A stretch of DNA of 40,745 bases, from IMG/VR virus record IMGVR_UViG_3300031578_003491, positions 1 through 40,745 of that record; one strand, written 5' to 3'. Numbering within the stretch: position 1 is the first letter of the stretch; each line of letters begins with the position of its first letter. Below, one piece after another: positions 15,894-23,178 of the stretch. This DNA comes from a virus. Under the pieces are notes generated by a model. The model worked only from the letters and a program-made list of their open reading frames with translations. It did no database searches and had not been told where the DNA came from. The position numbers and the translations under genes are program-made.

Positions 15894-15920
15894 AAAAGAG
15901 CCGGGATTAATCCTCCCGGC
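15892..15920 (-). terminator. Intrinsic terminator reading on the minus strand
   Basis: GCCGGGA (15900-15906) pairs with TCCCGGC (15914-15920) across a 7-nt loop. The A-run 15892-15897 becomes a six-T tract directly after the stem on the minus strand. On the plus strand no T-run follows, and a ribosome site starts immediately. It may stop antisense transcripts or simply act as an mRNA hairpin. Confidence 0.55.
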
Positions 15921-15939
15921 CAGGAGCAGGTGAAAAATA

Positions 15940-16785
15940 TTGGCTTGGATCTCAATTCACCAACAAATAAGGGATCACAGAAAAACTAGAGACTTATTTA
16001 GGAAGCTGAAGATCAGTAGGGCAGAAGCCATTGGAACCCTAACTCTTATATGGACATGGGCAATTGATAACTGTAATCAAGAAGGCGAGTTACTTTCAGT
16101 CACAAAAGAGGATATTTCCGAGGCTGCATATTGGAGAAAAAAACCTGAAATTTTATACAAAGCATTGGTGGAAACGGGTTGGATTGACGAACTTGAAGGA
16201 AAGATGTATTTACACGATTGGGGTGACTTTAATAAACCATTTTATGACTATATCACTAGGAAAGAGAAAGATAAGCAACGGAAAAGACTAGGTAATTCCG
16301 CAGGAAATTCCACAGAAAATACAGTGGAAAACCGTGCAGAATTCCACGTGTCACCTTCACCTTCACCTTCACCTTCACCTTCACCTTCACCTTCACCTTC
16401 ACCTTCACCTTCACAAGAACAAACATTAGAGGAAGTAACGGTAAAAAAACCTAAGAAGCTTAAACTGGAAATTATCAAAAAGGTATTTGGTGAAAAAGTG
16501 CGCTTATCAGAAGTTGAGTATAAAAAGCTAATTAGCGAGAATGGCCAACAGAATACGGATGAGATGATTGCTATTCTTGATAATTGGTACTGTTCTAAAG
16601 GCAAACCACCAAACAAGTCTGATTACCACACAATGATTGGCAAAGGCTGGGTACTTAACAGATTTAAGGAAGATCAACAAAAACAAACTGGACAAGCACT
16701 TAAGGGTAAGTCACAACCCAGTAGACCACGTTCTTTTGATGCAATTGACAAATGGGCAAAAATGACGGAAGGAATGATTGAATGA
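15940..16785 (+). CDS. Replication initiator-like protein (DnaD/replisome-organiser type)
   Basis: TTG 15940 behind CAGGAGCAGG. Residues ~1-100 look like the winged-helix N-terminus of phage replisome organisers (WISIHQQIRDHRKTRDLFRK, LYKALVETGWIDE). A low-complexity (SP)n linker at ~residues 137-160 joins a C-terminal part (~residues 170-265) with KSDYHTMIGKGWVLNRFK, resembling a DnaD/DnaB-family C-domain. It probably binds the phage origin and recruits the helicase loader encoded next (4-nt overlap). No replicative DnaB is visible nearby, so the host helicase may be used. Confidence 0.75.
   Translation: MAWISIHQQIRDHRKTRDLFRKLKISRAEAIGTLTLIWTWAIDNCNQEGELLSVTKEDISEAAYWRKKPEILYKALVETGWIDELEGKMYLHDWGDFNKPFYDYITRKEKDKQRKRLGNSAGNSTENTVENRAEFHVSPSPSPSPSPSPSPSPSPSPSQEQTLEEVTVKKPKKLKLEIIKKVFGEKVRLSEVEYKKLISENGQQNTDEMIAILDNWYCSKGKPPNKSDYHTMIGKGWVLNRFKEDQQKQTGQALKGKSQPSRPRSFDAIDKWAKMTEGMIE
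16351..16413 (+). repeat. 6-bp microsatellite (TCACCT)n coding a Ser-Pro linker
   Basis: About 10.5 perfect copies of the hexamer within the replication gene encode alternating Ser and Pro. Copy number can change by slippage in 6-bp steps without frameshift, varying linker length. Confidence 0.95.
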
Positions 16786-17483
16786 CAAGCCCGGAGTTCC
16801 AAAAGTTCTTTAGGTACATTAATTCGGTGACAACAGATACAAATCCAAGTCCTGAGAAAACACAAGTCTACTGGGACGCATTAAATGACCTTGAATTCAA
16901 CGTGGCAATGGTGGCAGCTAGAAAAGTAATAACAACCCTAGAAAATCCTTTTCTCCCAATGCCAGCAGTATTTAGGGGCGCAGCACTCCATGTCACAGGC
17001 CAAGCAATCCAAGCCGCCCCTGATGCCTACGCAGAAGTGTTGAAGGCAATACGCTACTACGGATCATACCGCGAACAAGAAGCGCTCCAAAGCCTTCCTC
17101 CTTTGACTAGAAAAGCGGCAGAAGCAATAGGATGGAAGGGACTTTGCTTGAGCGAGGAGCCTGATGTAATCAGAGGACAATTTCGCATGGCCTATGAAGC
17201 ATTGGAGAAAAGGGAAGTCGTGGAGGCAAAGACACCACAAAAGCTAAAGGATGTAATTGCGTCAATGGGAGTACCGGTCCGGGCAATAGTTGAAGCCCCA
17301 AGAAGAACAATGGCTGATCAATTAGAGCTTGACACAAATGAGATATACGAGGAAATAGATGCGGCTGAGGATATAACTGAAAGATCAAACCATATCAGGG
17401 AACTGTTGGCTAGAGCAGCTAAGAATAGGCCAAAGCAAGTCATAAAAACAAGCCCGGAGGAACTGGAAAAAATGTATTTATAA
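16782..17483 (+). CDS. G39P-like replicative helicase loader/inhibitor
   Basis: ATG 16782 overlaps the previous stop. The N-terminal ~70 residues (FQKFFRYINSVTT, VYWDALNDLEFNVAMVAARK) match the helical fold of SPP1 G39P, which binds and loads the G40P/DnaB helicase. The C-terminal part is longer than G39P (233 aa in all) and ends in acidic and Lys-rich helices. Position next to an initiator-like gene supports a loader role. Confidence 0.7.
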   Translation: MTSPEFQKFFRYINSVTTDTNPSPEKTQVYWDALNDLEFNVAMVAARKVITTLENPFLPMPAVFRGAALHVTGQAIQAAPDAYAEVLKAIRYYGSYREQEALQSLPPLTRKAAEAIGWKGLCLSEEPDVIRGQFRMAYEALEKREVVEAKTPQKLKDVIASMGVPVRAIVEAPRRTMADQLELDTNEIYEEIDAAEDITERSNHIRELLARAAKNRPKQVIKTSPEELEKMYL

Positions 17484-17496
17484 GGAGGGAGAAGAC

Positions 17497-18386
17497 ATGA
17501 AAATTGGGCTAGTTGATGTTGACTCAAAGATACCCAACCTAGCCTTAATGAAGATTTCAGCATACCACAAATCTCTAGGTGATGAAGTTAAGATGTTCGA
17601 CCCGCTCTTTGATAATCCTGACCGAATTTACTCATCCAAGGTTTTTAAATCCACAGATGAATATGGTTATTTTCCTCCCAACTGTGAAGTACTCCAAGGA
17701 GGAAGTGGCCACGACTTAGATGTGAAATTATCCAATTACATCGAAACTATGTACCCCGATTATTCGCTATATGGGATCGATTACGCGATGGGATTTACCA
17801 CGCGAGGTTGTACGAGAAAATGCGGATTCTACATCGTACCACAAAAGGAAGGGAAACTTCATCCGGTAGCCGATATCCACCAATTTTGGAATGGCCAAGA
17901 ACGGTTAAGTATCATGGATAACAACCTTGCTGGAGACACAGAACATTTTAACTCGTTGTTAATCAAGCGATTAATCATAAGATCAAAACCGACTTTAATC
18001 AAGGACTAGACATCCGCCTGATTGATGATGAAAAAGCAGAGTTACTTTCAAGGGTTAGGTTATGGAAGAATGGACACATAAGATTCGCATGGGATTCAAT
18101 GGATACAGAATAAGAAGTGATGAAAGGTATCGAAATTTTAATGAGATACATGAAGCCATGGAAACTAAGATTTTATTTATTGATTGGATATGAAACAACC
18201 GAGGACGAGGATTTATACAGAGTTGAAATGTTAAAAAGCTTAGGTATTGGGTCGTTCGTGATGCCTTATGACAGGACCAGCGAATACCAAAGAGACTTTG
18301 CTAGGTGGGTAAATACTCATGTATACAAAGTGGCGGCATGGCCGGATTATCGGGGACGAGAAGGAGGGATAAGCCATGTTAACTAA
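17497..18386 (+). pseudogene. Broken radical SAM protein gene
   Basis: An intact ORF from ATG 17497 (AAGGAGGG upstream) reads to a TAG at 18007-18009 (170 aa), then homologous coding continues in another frame (DFNQGLDIRLIDDE), is stopped by TAA 18111-18113, and goes on to 18386 (MKPWKLRFYLLIGYETTEDE). Restoring one A in TTAATC (about 17957-17962) joins the first two parts. The radical SAM cluster motif is also damaged: CTRKCGFY has Tyr (TAC 17830-17832) where the third Cys is expected. Several independent lesions mean the enzyme is dead. It belongs to a phage-borne B12-independent radical SAM family of unknown substrate. Confidence 0.8.
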
Positions 18387-18561
18387 AATACCTCGCCAAT
18401 TCACCAAACCTCGAAAAACCTATAAACAAGTGATAGAACCCTACAGAATACCCGACTTAGAATCTTTCCTCTACGGCTTAGAGCGAGCATGGGATGTTTG
18501 CAAACGCGAAGGGGTACAAATGGACGTAGGGAAGTGTATTGAAGAGCTAAGGCATAGATAA
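18376..18561 (+). CDS. Small basic protein (61 aa)
   Basis: ATG 18376 follows AAGGAGGG inside the end of the broken radical SAM gene. Basic N-terminus (KIPRQFTKPRKTYKQVIEPY), then a helical acidic part with one Cys pair (VCKREG...KCIEEL). No family recognised. The good ribosome site supports it. Confidence 0.6.
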   Translation: MLTKIPRQFTKPRKTYKQVIEPYRIPDLESFLYGLERAWDVCKREGVQMDVGKCIEELRHR

Positions 18562-18573
18562 GGAGTGAGGTAA

Positions 18574-19386
18574 ATGAATAAAAGTAAAATTGAATGGTGC
18601 GATTATACGTGGAATCCGGTAACTGGATGCGAGCATAATTGCCCATATTGTTATGCCAAAAGAATTGCTATGCGATTTAAGGGTAAAGCATTTCCGAATG
18701 GATTTGACCCTGCGTTTTATCCAGAACGCCTAAACAAGCCATTAAAACTAAGGAGCCCATCAAAAATATTCGCAGTAAGTATGGGTGATCTATTCGGCGA
18801 CTGGGTCCCTGATGAATGGATACGTGAAGTTTTTAAAGTTTGCGAAGATGTCCCGAGACATCAATACATTTTCCTTACAAAAAATCCAAAAAGATTCGGA
18901 GTTATAAATGATCTTTGGTATAACTACGATTGCAAATGGCCGGAAAATGCTTGGTTAGGAACATCTATAACTAATCAAGTAGATGCTAAAAAGATACTAC
19001 AATTACCATATGGAAAAGCCAACACTTTTATATCCATCGAACCGCTTCAGGAAAGAGTTGACCTGAGTTTCTATTTACCTGAAAAAGATACGAGATATAA
19101 ATGCTCATACTGTGGTCATCACACGGGTTATTACTCAAATCATTGCCAATATTGTAATAAAGAAGGTGGGTATGGCGGATCATTCCGTAAACAACCTGTT
19201 GATTGGATTATAGTTGGCGCACAAACAGGACCGGGTGCCAAACAACCAAAAATTGAATGGGTGGAATCAATAATCAGGCAAGCCAGGGAGCATGATATAC
19301 CTATTTTTCTCAAGGATAAATTGAATTGGCACTCGAAAATTCAAGAGTTTCCTATGGAAATGGAAAAGAAATCAAAGAGGATTTAA
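18574..19386 (+). CDS. DUF5131 (phage Gp37/Gp68) protein, copy 1
   Basis: ATG 18574 behind AAGGAGTGAGG. Signature W-N-P-V-T-G-C near residue 13, then C19-x3-C23-x2-C26, the canonical radical SAM cluster spacing, and later VSMGDLFGDWVP, TKNPKRF and DWIIVGAQTGPG. Residues ~168-190 form an inserted rubredoxin-like zinc knuckle (CSYCGHH, CQYCNKEGG). The family is widespread in phages and defence islands; the reaction is not established. A second copy is at 23179. 270 aa. Confidence 0.88.
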   Translation: MNKSKIEWCDYTWNPVTGCEHNCPYCYAKRIAMRFKGKAFPNGFDPAFYPERLNKPLKLRSPSKIFAVSMGDLFGDWVPDEWIREVFKVCEDVPRHQYIFLTKNPKRFGVINDLWYNYDCKWPENAWLGTSITNQVDAKKILQLPYGKANTFISIEPLQERVDLSFYLPEKDTRYKCSYCGHHTGYYSNHCQYCNKEGGYGGSFRKQPVDWIIVGAQTGPGAKQPKIEWVESIIRQAREHDIPIFLKDKLNWHSKIQEFPMEMEKKSKRI

Positions 19387-19409
19387 GGGAGGAAATGGAG
19401 GGATAGCAA

Positions 19410-19631
19410 ATGCCAGGAGGAACACCAATCGACACAACAAGAGTCACAAAACTCTGGGAAAATGGCCTACTCGACGCACAAATAGCTAAAGAGGTAAATT
19501 GCACAGAGAAAGCCATAAGCAATTGACGCAAGAGAAATGATATGCCAAGTAACCGAGGTATCTTTAATTGGGACCCGTTGGGATATGAAGATCACGCGAA
19601 AAGGAGCTATAAGAAATATGAAACTGCTTGA
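19410..19631 (+). pseudogene. Small HTH protein gene with in-frame TGA
   Basis: ATG 19410 (GGAGGG upstream) encodes 38 residues to a TGA at 19524, containing LWENGLLDAQIAKEVNCTEK, a helix-turn-helix-like start. The same frame continues without a new start for 35 codons (KRNDMPSNRGIFNWDPLGYE) to 19629-19631 and looks coding. A TGG-to-TGA change (Trp in AISNWRKR) explains it. Could still make a short 38-aa peptide. Probably a small transcription regulator beside the sigma factor. Confidence 0.6.
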
Positions 19632-20251
19632 TAAGATTCAAACGGATGGATAAAAACGAATATCTCCCCGGAACCCCGGATGAGTTTATCGAGAAGAATA
19701 TGGGCCTTGCTCAAAAAATCGCATGGGGATGGATGAAATACGTCCAACGAAACGAGGATATCAAATTCGATATTGATGACTTATTGAGTATCGCCTATCT
19801 CGGACTAATAAAGGCTTATCAAAAATTCGATCCTACGAAGTTTAGTGGTATGGACGGAGGAGAAATAAAGTTCTCAACTTATGCGGTGTCTATGATTAAG
19901 GGAGAAATACAAAAGTGGATAAGGGACAAGGGGCATACAATCCGAAAAAGCAGGGATGGCGAAATAATCCCCACTGACAGCTTAGACCGTCCATTATCGG
20001 ATGATGAAGGTAAAACGCAAACGCTGGGAGACAAAATTCAGGTTGAAGATTTTTAGGATGAGCAAATAGTTGTAAATGATTTCCTCTCACAAGTTGATGA
20101 AAGGTCATTGAAAATATACAGACTCCGAACACTGGGAGCATCGCAGCGAGAAGTAAGTGAAATTATTGGATTAAGCCAAGTGCAGATATCTAGGATTGAA
20201 ATGCGGTTTCTTGATTTAGCTAAAGAATATGGAGAAGGGGGAAATGCAAAG
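19628..20251 (+). pseudogene. Sigma-70-family factor interrupted by TAG
   Basis: TTG 19628 overlaps the previous stop. Region 2 is clear in the first 142 residues (ENMGLAQKIAWGWMKYVQR, DLLSIAYLGLIKAYQKFD, FSTYAVSMIKGEIQKWIRD). An in-frame TAG at 20054-20056 ends it. In the same frame the coding continues with a region 4 helix-turn-helix (YRLRTLGASQREVSEIIGLS, VQISRIEMRF). Both halves lie in one frame, so a single substitution or regulated readthrough is enough. Resembles SigB/SigF-type phage sigma factors. The end at about 20251 is approximate. Confidence 0.75.
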
Positions 20252-20749
20252 ATGGCAAAAAAGACAGAACAAATGAGAAAAGAAATTACAACGCTTCAAC
20301 AGTTTTATTCAGCAGGTGGAGCAGGACCGATTGCCAAGAAATATGGAGTCAGTGGGCCTATGGTATATGCACTTAAAAGACAACTCACAGAAAAGAGTGA
20401 CCCAAAAGCTACCCGAACAGTTGAGTTGGAAAAGGTCGCAGGAGTCACAGAAATAGCATCCTTGCCGCTAAAGACACTTGTGGAGGAAGAAACCACATTG
20501 GCGAAAGAACAGGTTATCTATTCGGTTGATATGGTACGAGATGGCGTAAAGCTTGAGGGAATAGTTTTCCCAGTTGATGAGCCAAGTGAACTACCTCCTG
20601 TGAAGCTAAATCTCCCACCTGATACCATCGAACAAAAATGGAATCACATTCAGCGAGAGATAGACGAACTCCGTCAAATGCACATGAAACGGGCGAAGGA
20701 AGAATTTGACTTGCAGCTAGAGCAAGTGATGGGGAGATTAGCGGTATGA
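20252..20749 (+). CDS. HTH protein with C-terminal coiled coil (165 aa)
   Basis: ATG 20252 with a GGGGGA ribosome site 9 nt upstream; it shares frame with the broken sigma gene, so a longer readthrough product starting upstream is possible. Residues ~15-45 (FYSAGGAGPIAKKYGVSG, MVYALKRQL) look like a helix-turn-helix; the end is a charged coiled coil (HIQREIDELRQMHMKRAKEE). Probably a transcription regulator. The stop overlaps the next ATG (ATGA). Confidence 0.7.
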   Translation: MAKKTEQMRKEITTLQQFYSAGGAGPIAKKYGVSGPMVYALKRQLTEKSDPKATRTVELEKVAGVTEIASLPLKTLVEEETTLAKEQVIYSVDMVRDGVKLEGIVFPVDEPSELPPVKLNLPPDTIEQKWNHIQREIDELRQMHMKRAKEEFDLQLEQVMGRLAV

Positions 20750-20913
20750 CCATTCTCGAAAAAATCCGACAAGCTAAAACAAAACAAGACTTAGATTTTT
20801 TAACGCAAGAAATCATTTTCAGCCCCGACCATAAGGAAAACATCGAAGCGTTTAAGGTGAGATTGAAAGAACTTGAAAATAGCTCCGTAGAGGGCAGAGA
20901 AGGGCAATTGTAG
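20746..20913 (+). CDS. Small hypothetical protein (55 aa)
   Basis: ATG 20746 overlaps the previous TGA. The product is helical and charged (TILEKIRQAKTKQDLDFLTQ at the start, then EEIIF and a polar tail). Coupled translation supports it. No family recognised. Confidence 0.55.
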   Translation: MTILEKIRQAKTKQDLDFLTQEIIFSPDHKENIEAFKVRLKELENSSVEGREGQL

Positions 20914-20969
20914 GCGTTTTAATTTAATTTGTGAGTAAGTGGACTAAAGGGAAGAGAAAGGAGTCCTAG

Positions 20970-21215
20970 ATGATGTGTAAGTGCCTTGAGGAAGTTAAGA
21001 AAGTTTCAACTACAGCTTATATAAAATCCCATCCAAAGGACAAACTTACCGGGAATATCTATTTTGAAAATGGGGTTTTATCCGACCCTCTTACATTGTT
21101 TTCGCCATTAATTATTGAAGTGGAAATGAAAAGATACGTCAAAAACGCAACCATCAATATTCACCATTCATTTTGCCCATTTTGTGGCAAACGAATAGTA
21201 AAGGAGGAATCCTAA
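20970..21215 (+). CDS. Small zinc-binding protein (81 aa)
   Basis: ATG at 20970 follows AAAGGAG (the second ATG at 20973 is an alternative). C-K-C near the start and HSFCPFCGKR near the end make a four-Cys/His zinc site separated by a strand-rich middle. Unknown role. The stop overlaps the next gene as TAATG. Confidence 0.7.
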   Translation: MMCKCLEEVKKVSTTAYIKSHPKDKLTGNIYFENGVLSDPLTLFSPLIIEVEMKRYVKNATINIHHSFCPFCGKRIVKEES

Positions 21216-21505
21216 TGTTCTGGATAGGTGTAGCAATCGGCTGCATGGTCGGCAGTTTAATGGGGGTAGCTTATGTGAGTATGGTTGTGATCGGAAAACA
21301 GGCAGATGAGAGGACGGTATGGGGTAAAAGAAAGGATACGACTGGGCGATTAACCGGAAGAAACAAACACCGTGGATATATAACCACTACATCAAGCAAA
21401 GGCGGAATTGGGGTATACGATGCTGTAATTGAAAAACTTTTTGCGTATGAGGAAACTGGATTAAGCCCAAATGAAGTGATTAAACTCTTGGAGGATAAAG
21501 AATGA
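21215..21505 (+). CDS. Small membrane-anchored phage protein (96 aa)
   Basis: ATG 21215 behind AAAGGAGG; the upstream open frame is a shadow. Residues 2-27 (WIGVAIGCMVGSLMGVAYV) are a strong transmembrane segment. The C-terminus (FAYEETGLSPNEVIKLLED) is the common phage motif of unknown function. Predicted inner-membrane protein with cytoplasmic tail. Overlaps the RusA gene by 4 nt. Confidence 0.75.
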   Translation: MFWIGVAIGCMVGSLMGVAYVSMVVIGKQADERTVWGKRKDTTGRLTGRNKHRGYITTTSSKGGIGVYDAVIEKLFAYEETGLSPNEVIKLLEDKE

Positions 21506-21963
21506 GGCTAATAATCCCTGCATACTTCCAAGCCATCAATAAATCAGGAAAACTGACTGATTATGCCGTAACAAGCAACCATATGTATACCATAGCCAAA
21601 ATAGGGAAAAGAACAGTCCCGATTATCAAGAAAGATGCGAAAGCGTGGTACGAGTTGGCAGCGTGGAAAGCTCAGTCGTGGGTTAATCTAACAGGTTGGC
21701 AGATACCACCTAAAGAAATGCTTGTGATAATGAACATTTGGTATTTCTTCAAGGATAACACTCACGGGGATGCAGGAAATTACCATAAGGCCCTTGGAGA
21801 TTTTCATCAAGGAATAATCGTCGAAAATGATAAATCTCTTTTATGGAGAGATCAATTCATCGAGATTGACAGGGAAAATCCCCGTATCGAATTAGATTTC
21901 AGGGTTGCAGGGTTAAAGATTTTACCTGCTAAAGCTAATAAAAAGAAGGTGGATAAGAAGTGA
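21502..21963 (+). CDS. RusA-like Holliday junction resolvase
   Basis: ATG 21502 overlaps the previous stop with AAGGAG-like spacing. The pattern of acidic catalytic residues fits RusA: NTHGDAGNYHKALGD and GIIVENDKSLLWRDQ (D-x-x-N...D...N-D). 153 aa is normal for the family. It should cleave branched DNA made by RecT recombination before packaging. Basic C-terminal tail (KANKKKVDKK). Confidence 0.8.
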   Translation: MRLIIPAYFQAINKSGKLTDYAVTSNHMYTIAKIGKRTVPIIKKDAKAWYELAAWKAQSWVNLTGWQIPPKEMLVIMNIWYFFKDNTHGDAGNYHKALGDFHQGIIVENDKSLLWRDQFIEIDRENPRIELDFRVAGLKILPAKANKKKVDKK

Positions 21964-22142
21964 ATATCTATGAAAAAATTTGGTATTTAATCTGGATGCT
22001 TATGGCAATCAAGGTAATAATCATTGGCGATTTCAACGCCTTTATTTGGATCAGATACGGTAGAGAATACCGCCTATGGTATTCGAGCAGGGAATCGTTT
22101 GGGGAATATCTGGACCGCACCGGGAAGAAGAAGGAGTGGTAG
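21960..22142 (+). CDS. Small membrane protein (60 aa)
   Basis: GTG 21960 overlaps the RusA stop. Residues ~6-32 (IWYLIWMLMAIKVIIIGDF) are hydrophobic, and aromatic residues follow. The C-terminal half is charged (RTGKKKEW). Single-pass membrane protein of unknown function; overlap supports it. Confidence 0.55.
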   Translation: MNIYEKIWYLIWMLMAIKVIIIGDFNAFIWIRYGREYRLWYSSRESFGEYLDRTGKKKEW

Positions 22143-22144
22143 AA

Positions 22145-22588
22145 GTGAAGGCTATAACATTGTTGGAACCATGGGCCTCACTGATCGCAGTGGGAGCTAA
22201 AAAAATTGAGACACGTAGCTGGTCAACGAAATATCGAGGTCCCTTGGCGATTCAAGCTGGAAAAAGTCTTAAAGCCTGGCATATGGATCTCGCGTGGAAA
22301 GAACCTTTCTTTTCAGCGTTGGTATCGCAACACACGGAGACTGGCGGGATCTGTTATTCTCGCGGATGTGTTATTGCTACCTGTAATCTAGTTGACATCA
22401 TTAAAATGACTCCAGAATTTATCGATTTTGTTAAATTAATTAAGGGATATGAATATGATTTCGGTAATTACACGGTTGGTCGGTATGCTTGGATCTTGGA
22501 AAACGTGAAGCGATTAGCGGAGCCGGTTCCGGCCAAAGGGAAGCTGAGTTTGTGGGAGTGGGAGGGAGAACGAGTTGACGTGGACTAG
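22145..22588 (+). CDS. ASCH-domain protein (147 aa)
   Basis: GTG 22145 follows AGGAGTGG; the open frame back to 22076 has no support. The opening VKAITLLEPWASLIAVGAKK and IETRSWSTKYRGPLAIQAGK are diagnostic of the ASCH/PUA-like fold, and the Gly-rich CVIATCNLVDI and YAWILENV follow. ASCH proteins bind RNA or act on modified nucleosides; the substrate here is not known. Confidence 0.8.
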   Translation: MKAITLLEPWASLIAVGAKKIETRSWSTKYRGPLAIQAGKSLKAWHMDLAWKEPFFSALVSQHTETGGICYSRGCVIATCNLVDIIKMTPEFIDFVKLIKGYEYDFGNYTVGRYAWILENVKRLAEPVPAKGKLSLWEWEGERVDVD

Positions 22589-22715
22589 CCTTAAAAAGAA
22601 AATTAGTGTTTGCATGACTATCATGAAGGCTCCTGTTGTTATGGTCACCAATCATAATAAAGGCGGAATTCATACAATCGAAGCGATTATTAGGAATTCG
22701 GAGGATAAAAAATAA
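22575..22715 (+). CDS. Small hypothetical protein (46 aa)
   Basis: TTG 22575 follows GGGAGGG and overlaps the end of the ASCH gene. The product has an amphipathic, mixed start (LTWTSLKKKISVCMTIMKA) and a basic/polar C-terminus. Its TAA (22713-22715) overlaps the next ATG. No family recognised. Confidence 0.5.
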   Translation: MTWTSLKKKISVCMTIMKAPVVMVTNHNKGGIHTIEAIIRNSEDKK

Positions 22716-22840
22716 TGTGTCAATGCCGAACCTGTAAAGGACAGGCCTGCCAATGTAAAGCTTGTCCGGAGAGCAAAACGTGCGGCTATGTGTATACCGA
22801 TGATTGCCGATGGGTGAGGATTAAGGGAGGTAAGAAGTAA
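22715..22840 (+). CDS. Cys-rich miniprotein (41 aa)
   Basis: ATG 22715 overlaps the previous stop. Eight Cys in 41 residues (CQCRTCKGQACQCKACPE, then CGYV and CRWV) should bind two metals or be disulfide-rich. It ends with the GGAGG site of the next gene. A similar miniprotein lies at 24192, and the two flank the second DUF5131 gene. Unknown function. Confidence 0.65.
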   Translation: MCQCRTCKGQACQCKACPESKTCGYVYTDDCRWVRIKGGKK

Positions 22841-23148
22841 TGGAAATTTCAAAAATCAAAGAAAAATATGAGCGACAATTTGAAGGAGTCAAGCAAAGTA
22901 TAATTGACTATGAATCATCTAAAAATCATGAGCTTAGAATTGCATCACGAACGTTAAAGGCTGAAGCTGAAGAACTGAATATCGTTATTGATGCGTTAGA
23001 AAAGCAGATACCGATGCAAGCCTGCTTCGAGTATGATGATGAGTTTACTTGTCCGGCATGTGGTTACGATGACGATGGTTATGACGTAAAAACATTGAAG
23101 GTGTGCCCCGAGTGCGGGCAAAAATTAGACTGGAATGGCGGGGAATAG
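22840..23148 (+). CDS. Coiled-coil zinc-ribbon protein (102 aa)
   Basis: ATG 22840 overlaps the previous TAA, preceded by GGGAGG. Residues 1-60 form a coiled coil (IKEKYERQFEGVKQSIIDYE, TLKAEAEELNIVIDALEKQ). The C-terminal part has CPACGYDDDGYD and CPECGQKLDW, a four-Cys zinc ribbon. This architecture is common in small phage proteins; role unknown. Confidence 0.75.
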   Translation: MEISKIKEKYERQFEGVKQSIIDYESSKNHELRIASRTLKAEAEELNIVIDALEKQIPMQACFEYDDEFTCPACGYDDDGYDVKTLKVCPECGQKLDWNGGE

Positions 23149-23178
23149 TTTAAGGTCAAAGATGGAGGTAATAAGTAA

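Noticed and set aside
18111-20056. Stop-codon reassignment in this phage
   Set aside because: All three stops (TAA, TGA, TAG) interrupt genes here and all three also end intact genes, so one recoded codon cannot explain the breaks.
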